Assembly (NCBI RefSeq): GCF_026341775.1
Contig: NZ_JAPEOB010000001.1
Span: 3,658,001-3,722,000 of the forward strand
Direction: 5' to 3'
DNA length: 64,000 bases
Origin: Streptomyces sp. NBC_00654
Lineage (GTDB): Bacteria > Actinomycetota > Actinomycetes > Streptomycetales > Streptomycetaceae
The notes below the pieces were generated by a model. It searched no databases. It was not told the origin of the DNA and worked only from the letters and a program-made list of their open reading frames with translations. Each line of letters begins with the position of its first letter. Positions within the stretch are counted from its first letter, which is position 1. Of the stretch, positions 59,957 through 64,000 are shown piece by piece. The position numbers and the translations under genes were made by a program.

Positions 59957-61201
59957 TTACGCCGCACGCGCTTGGCCTTCCGGGTGTGGGCTGCCGCTCG
60001 CAGGCGCCCCTGCCTCCTGTAGCAGCTGACGCACCTGCTCCGGCGCCATGGCGGTGTAGGCGCGGGTGACCCGCGCCAGCCAGAACCCCTCCGCCTGGGC
60101 ATCACTCAAAGGCTTACTTGGCAGGCCCCGTACCGGGAGCGCAGCTCGCTGTCCCGCGCTCGCGCTGTGCAGGGCGGCCCGGATCCAGTAAGCCTCGGCT
60201 GCCGGTTCCGGATCGGGAAGGCATTCGGCCGCAGCCTGAGCACAGGGCATCAGGTCCTCGGTCGCGTGATGACGCAGCTGCTCCACCGCGTCGCCGATCT
60301 CCTGCGTCCAGCGGTCCAGGCGCACGTCCAGCGGGGGCGACAGGCGAGTCAACTCCCTGGCGGCCGACCCGGGCGGCTGGAAGGCGAGGTGGGGGAAGGC
60401 ACGCATCAGATCCCGCCACAGAGGGTAAAGAGCGCGCAGTGCACGCCGGGACGTCCAGCGTGCCGCGACCGCCGTCGTGGACGGGATGCTCGCGCCGGCG
60501 GCCCACAAACCCGCTACCACCAGATTGACGGAGTCGGCGATGGTGCGCATCGTGACCGAGCTGGCATCCGTGGGGAACCAGACCGTGAAGATGCGCAGTG
60601 CGGGGTAAACGGTGTAGATGACCATGGCAGCGGCCATGAGGGTCAGCCCGATGCGCAGCGACCGGGTGTCCGCGCGCCGGCTCGCGCGGCTCCACTGGTA
60701 GCAGCAGGTTGACGCGGCAGCCGCGAGGTACGTGTACACGATCGTCAGGAAGAGCCCCGCACCCCACTGCCCGGCGTGATCGGCGGCGAAGTCAACGCTC
60801 GGCCGGCTGCGGTCCACCACGGTGAAGAAGAGGACGACCATGGCGGCCAGGGCCCCCAGGGCGCTCGCATTGGCGACGCGGCTCACTCGCCGCGAAATGG
60901 TGATGTGCCGTGGCGGGACTCCGGAGATAGGCCGTGCGTAGATTGCCGTGATGTAGTTGAGGATTGCGAGGATCGCACCCATGGACGTCAGGTACTTTCC
61001 CAGCGCGGAGAGGTCCGTCACGGGGGAGTGGTCCAAGGCATGCTTCACCTGCGGCACCCGGCACCAGATCGTCCCACTGAACGCCAAAGTGCAAAACCAC
61101 AGAGACCGCCGAAGACGATCACCGTGGCGAAGGGCAGGCAGGCGCCACAGAGCCACTGCCGTCATAGCGATGGCCGCCGCCCAGATAAGGCCGCTCAGCA
61201 C
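59957..61201 (-). CDS. MAB_1171c-family membrane protein
   Basis: 414 residues from ATG 61201. About seven transmembrane helices fill the first 240 residues (IWAAAIAMTAVALWRLPAL, ITAIYARPI region, ALAAMVVLFFTVVDRSRP, FLTIVYTYLAAAASTCCYQW), then a cytosolic domain with RALRALYPLWRDLMRAFPHL, typical of the MAB_1171c 'putative transporter' family. It overlaps the ImmA/IrrE-like gene by 7 bases, and this pairing is common in actinobacteria. I infer a membrane sensor whose signal is passed to the protease. Confidence 0.85.
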   Translation of the reverse strand: MLSGLIWAAAIAMTAVALWRLPALRHGDRLRRSLWFCTLAFSGTIWCRVPQVKHALDHSPVTDLSALGKYLTSMGAILAILNYITAIYARPISGVPPRHITISRRVSRVANASALGALAAMVVLFFTVVDRSRPSVDFAADHAGQWGAGLFLTIVYTYLAAAASTCCYQWSRASRRADTRSLRIGLTLMAAAMVIYTVYPALRIFTVWFPTDASSVTMRTIADSVNLVVAGLWAAGASIPSTTAVAARWTSRRALRALYPLWRDLMRAFPHLAFQPPGSAARELTRLSPPLDVRLDRWTQEIGDAVEQLRHHATEDLMPCAQAAAECLPDPEPAAEAYWIRAALHSASAGQRAALPVRGLPSKPLSDAQAEGFWLARVTRAYTAMAPEQVRQLLQEAGAPASGSPHPEGQARAA

Positions 61202-61788
61202 ATTCGCTCCGCATTCTGACCCGTCGCCCCGCGCGGTGCGGCCACCGGGTGGGAGAGGCTCGATTCCAACTGACTGACCAGGTCGTCACCCGGCGGTGTC
61301 GCCTGATGGACCTGCCGCTTGATCACGGAGGCGCCCAGCTCCGCGATCTGTTCCTCTGCAGTGTTGTAGCGCGTTCGCGCCTGGACGAGGGCGCCCGGCC
61401 CCAGTTCGTCCAGCAGTTTCCCCCGCACTCCGGACGGAAGTCTGTCCAGCACATCCAGCAGCGGAATGCTCGTGCCGTGGTCCACCCACTCGTGCACGAG
61501 TTCGTGCAGGATCGTGTGCTCGGTCTGGTTCGGTGTGGGCCGACGCCGGAAGAGTATGTACGTCGTTGACAGCCCCTTCACCCGCAGACCGCACGCGGTG
61601 CGCAGATCCGCGTCCGGATCATCGACCGGCAGCAGGTGAATGGTCCGGCGCAGCGCCACTTCCATGCTTGTCACAAGCCGTTGCACGGTGAACGGGTGCG
61701 GGATCGGCAGGCCAGACAGCCGGTCCTCGCACTCGCGACGCAGCCGACGCATCTCGCCGCCCAATTTCAGCGCCCGCAACGCACTCAT
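61195..61788 (-). CDS. ImmA/IrrE-like metallopeptidase
   Basis: 197 residues from ATG 61788. The zinc-protease motif HELVHEWVDH (HExxH at 95-99) sits in the usual context TPNQTEHTILHELVHE. ImmA/IrrE proteases cleave XRE-type repressors; an XRE gene lies 1.3 kb away, which makes that regulator a candidate substrate. It overlaps the MAB_1171c gene start by 7 bases. Confidence 0.85.
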   Translation of the reverse strand: MSALRALKLGGEMRRLRRECEDRLSGLPIPHPFTVQRLVTSMEVALRRTIHLLPVDDPDADLRTACGLRVKGLSTTYILFRRRPTPNQTEHTILHELVHEWVDHGTSIPLLDVLDRLPSGVRGKLLDELGPGALVQARTRYNTAEEQIAELGASVIKRQVHQATPPGDDLVSQLESSLSHPVAAPRGATGQNAERMC

Positions 61789-62368
61789 TCTTGACTCTCC
61801 CGAGCATTCGCCGGAACCGTCCAGTAGGACGGCCCCGAGATTCCTACTTCCGAGGAGCCTGGGGCAGGCTCGGAAGCGGCCTGATCGTCAGACCTTATGC
61901 CTGCCGCTTCGAAGCGAAAATCACCAGGGTGTACGGAATTCCGGTTCGCCTGAATTTGCGAAGAGGATTCACCTTGACCGCTGGGCAAGATCATTTCTTT
62001 CGGGCGGGTGATTCCGTGACGCGGAAGAAGGGGAGTGTGTCTTCGTTGTAGCTGGTGTCGCGATTCCCTCCGTCGCTTGACCTGGACATGTTCGAGTCTT
62101 CGGGACCTCCTGTTGCGTGGGAGCTCGACTGCCCAGAACGGGGCTGTGCGTCTCTGGATGTGCTGGCAATTCCTTTGCCGGGTATCCGCGGTGACGCCTC
62201 TTCAGGACCCCTGGTCCTGCAAAATGCCTGAAGGGGCGCCTGCTTGTTGCCAGCTAGGACCCAGGAATGGCAATCGGTCGCACGTCAGGAGAATTCCCAC
62301 GCCTGACTGGCGCTCAAGTCTGCACGCGCAAAGTCAATTTCCATTGAACCGCGTTCGGTTCCACGTGT
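61789..62368. other. Gene-free stretch
   Basis: 580 bases with no supported gene; the bias is weak and there are many short frames. The upstream promoter of the protease gene should be in the first 100 bases. Nothing else is evident. Confidence 0.5.
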
Positions 62369-63214
62369 TCAGTCCTCGGGCGCGATGCCAAGCCCTGGCA
62401 GCATCAGTTGCCCGTTGTCCCCGCAGTTCACGTCGGTCACCCCGAGGTCGCCGGGCATTCGCGCACCGCGTGCGCGTACCTCCTTCACCACGAGCTTCGC
62501 CGCTGCCTCCGCTCCGTCCGCATCGGCGGCAAAATATGCGTCCCACCACTGGAGAAGCGGCACTCGGCTGTCCCAGCCGCGATGCCTCATGGTGACGGCG
62601 TGATCGCCGCTGCCCGAGCCGTCGCGGTCGTCGATATAGATGGTCAGGCCATCGTCTGCTCCGTAGAGCACGGCCAGGACTCGACCGCCGTCCGCGTGGT
62701 TTACGACGTTGTATCCCGCCCAGTCGTTCACCTGCGGCGTCAGTTGGGTCGCCCAGGCGTGACATAGCGACCGTATCGACTCCTCCAGCCGGTCCCAGTC
62801 CGGAGCGAGGGGAGGGGCCGGGAAGCTCGGCGGGAGAGTGCCGATGCCGTTGCGGGCCACCTGCCAGAGATACGGCAGGTCGCTGTAGCGGGGAACCTGC
62901 CCCTTGTCGTCACCGACCCCGCGGCCGAACGCGTCGCGCTCCGCCGTCTCCAGAACCTCTGTGGTGTGGCAGGAGAGAATCAGGCCCACATCACCCGGAT
63001 GGAGCAGCACTGTGTGTTGCGGCAGCCGCCAGCGGATGTTCGGACCGGCCGCACCACCCCCATACAAGGTGGGTATGCCTATCCGATCCACGATGGCGCT
63101 CAGGGCCTCTCTCCAGTCGTGCACCGGAAGTGGGGGCGGCTCCTCGGTGTCGACTGGGGGGTGAAGGAGCAGCTGCTCGGCAGCATCGACGATTTCGGAT
63201 ATTTTTGGCCGCAT
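62369..63214 (-). CDS. Hypothetical protein
   Basis: 281 residues from ATG 63214. The upstream in-frame extension to 63484 is Arg-rich and was rejected. It opens with PKISEIVDAAEQLLLHPP, is mixed alpha/beta, and ends PGDLGVTDVNCGDNGQLML. Motif-like parts include VVNHADGGRVLAVLYGADDG and WWDAYFAADADG. I do not recognise a family. It appears complete and well biased, and monocistronic. Confidence 0.65.
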   Translation of the reverse strand: MRPKISEIVDAAEQLLLHPPVDTEEPPPLPVHDWREALSAIVDRIGIPTLYGGGAAGPNIRWRLPQHTVLLHPGDVGLILSCHTTEVLETAERDAFGRGVGDDKGQVPRYSDLPYLWQVARNGIGTLPPSFPAPPLAPDWDRLEESIRSLCHAWATQLTPQVNDWAGYNVVNHADGGRVLAVLYGADDGLTIYIDDRDGSGSGDHAVTMRHRGWDSRVPLLQWWDAYFAADADGAEAAAKLVVKEVRARGARMPGDLGVTDVNCGDNGQLMLPGLGIAPED

Positions 63215-63725
63215 ATGGGAACTCTGCGCCCAATAGGTAAAACCTGCGATTCGGAACAGTCCGGTGGCTCTGCGGCGACGCGGCGGCAGCTCAGCCCGGA
63301 AGACGCCAGCAGTCGGACGCTCCTGACCTAGGCGGCCCGCGAGCCTGCGCATGAGAGCCTCCAGGAGCCCTTCCCCGCCCGCAAGGCCGCCTCGCGGGCG
63401 GGGGTGGAGGGCACACTCACGCGGCCGTATACGCGGGCGCGAACGTTCGCGACGAGGTCGTGTCGTGTGCAGGCGTACTGCCACAGAAGACTGCCTGGTG
63501 GTGCCAGCGTGTAGGTGGCTGTTGGCGGTGCAGCGCGTGGAGATGCGGGCGGCGAATCCCGGAGATCAGGTGACGCGTACGGCCCCGCGTACGCACCCAG
63601 TGCATGGGCATGGATGAACCCGTCGAGGGATACGATCTCTGCGTGCAGGCAGTTCCCGAGGGCGTTTTCGGCTCCCGGGACACTCGTGATGATCTTGCTA
63701 CAGGGCGGCGCGCGCTCCTGCTCAC
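63215..63725. other. Intergenic region near the right edge
   Basis: 510 bases without a convincing gene. Short frames here have no start signals. The first 100 bases upstream of 63214 are AT-richer and probably contain that gene's promoter. Confidence 0.45.
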
Positions 63726-64000
63726 TCAGCTGCCGAGGTCTGTCATGGGTTGCGTGCTGGTGACGACATCGACGCGGTGGGCCTGGGCGTAGGAAGCCAG
63801 CGACAGGGACAGCTTCGGCTCGCTGTTCGTCTTGCGTGAGGTGGCGGCTAGGTGGCGCAGGAGGCCGGGTGTAGCCCGCATCCGCCCTTGGAGGAGTTTA
63901 AGGCGGGCGGTGCCGTGTTCCGCCTCCAGTCGCAGCGCGTGTTCACGGTCGGGTTTCTCGATCAGCTGCACCAACCTCTGGACCGGCTCCCTGCCCGCGC
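63726..64000 (-). CDS. Hypothetical protein, C-terminal part (runs off the right edge)
   Basis: The frame is open from the right edge to the stop at 63726. The visible 90 residues are mostly helical (PVQRLVQLIEKPDREHALRL, RLKLLQGRMRATPGLLRHLA) with a final SLASYAQAHRVDVVTSTQP. The beginning lies outside the window. No family is recognised. Confidence 0.6.
   Translation of the reverse strand, partial: AGREPVQRLVQLIEKPDREHALRLEAEHGTARLKLLQGRMRATPGLLRHLAATSRKTNSEPKLSLSLASYAQAHRVDVVTSTQPMTDLGS

Noticed and set aside
1..64000. Possible tRNA-associated attachment site or prophage
   Set aside because: I searched by eye for tRNA T-loop and anticodon patterns, integrase and phage structural genes and found none, so no att site or prophage is claimed.

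Overview
The DNA is very G+C rich, with strong third-position G/C bias, frequent GTG/TTG starts and many 4-base stop/start overlaps. It carries gene families typical of Streptomyces (WhiB, DUF2637, DUF317, MAB_1171c, CbtAB under a B12 riboswitch). I read it as a Streptomyces chromosome arm. The left fifth (about 1-13.5 kb) looks like ordinary genome and the rest is a mosaic of accessory DNA and insertion sequences. No rRNA, tRNA, CRISPR array or integrase gene was found.

1-13.5 kb holds the tail of a TIGR02452/PARG-like gene, a PemK/MazF-like protein, a gutted GH18 gene, a LacI regulator, thioredoxin next to a divergent disulfide oxidoreductase, and a MraY/WecA-like membrane transferase. It continues with a translationally coupled metallophosphoesterase and phosphopantetheinyl transferase, a cobalamin riboswitch driving cbtB-cbtA with a divergent active-site-less histidine phosphatase, an SDR-TetR pair with a palindromic operator, a TPR protein and a pirin. 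13.5-26.4 kb is accessory: an IS3-family element nested in an IS5-family element with both target duplications visible, two tandem paralogous genes of unknown function, an xdhC remnant beside a lone IS end, a three-gene ABC-3C/Lamassu-like defence operon (nuclease, middle component, zinc-hook ATPase), a NucS/DUF91-like nuclease and an ATP-dependent DNA ligase. At 26.42 kb two truncated genes meet head-on. 26.4-30.4 kb is a minus-strand sugar-nucleotide-type operon (nucleotidyltransferase fragment, DUF2332, RraA-like, frameshifted SIS protein, RmlD-like) cut by an IS.

30.4-40.1 kb is the most unusual part. Two inverted, equal-length copies (1268 bp) of an IS enclose a two-gene unit: a small two-helix membrane protein whose stop overlaps (GTGA) the start of a 1648-residue STAND NTPase with more than 20 TPR-like repeats. 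A convergent second copy of the same unit survives only as the membrane protein and the first codons of its NTPase, with the same GTGA overlap. All four proteins share short glycine/valine/glutamine motifs resembling amyloid (RHIM/BASS-type) signalling motifs, which suggests an NLR-like immune module.

40.1-50.1 kb has a small zinc/HTH protein coupled to a GAF-PAS-GAF-SpoIIE phosphatase, an IS1380-family element with a CTAG duplication, a HEPN-like protein, DUF317 proteins, and a shortened threonyl-tRNA synthetase paralogue. The synthetase is preceded by a 16-codon leader peptide with three consecutive Thr codons and a strong hairpin, apparently a threonine attenuator. 50.1-64 kb is a mobilisation/plasmid-type backbone on the minus strand. 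Its chained overlapping genes encode a MobP-like relaxase, MobC, two small proteins, DUF2637 and WhiB, followed upstream by a zinc-finger protein and an HTH replication-type protein. Beyond these lie an XRE regulator and a MAB_1171c membrane protein overlapping an ImmA/IrrE-like protease.
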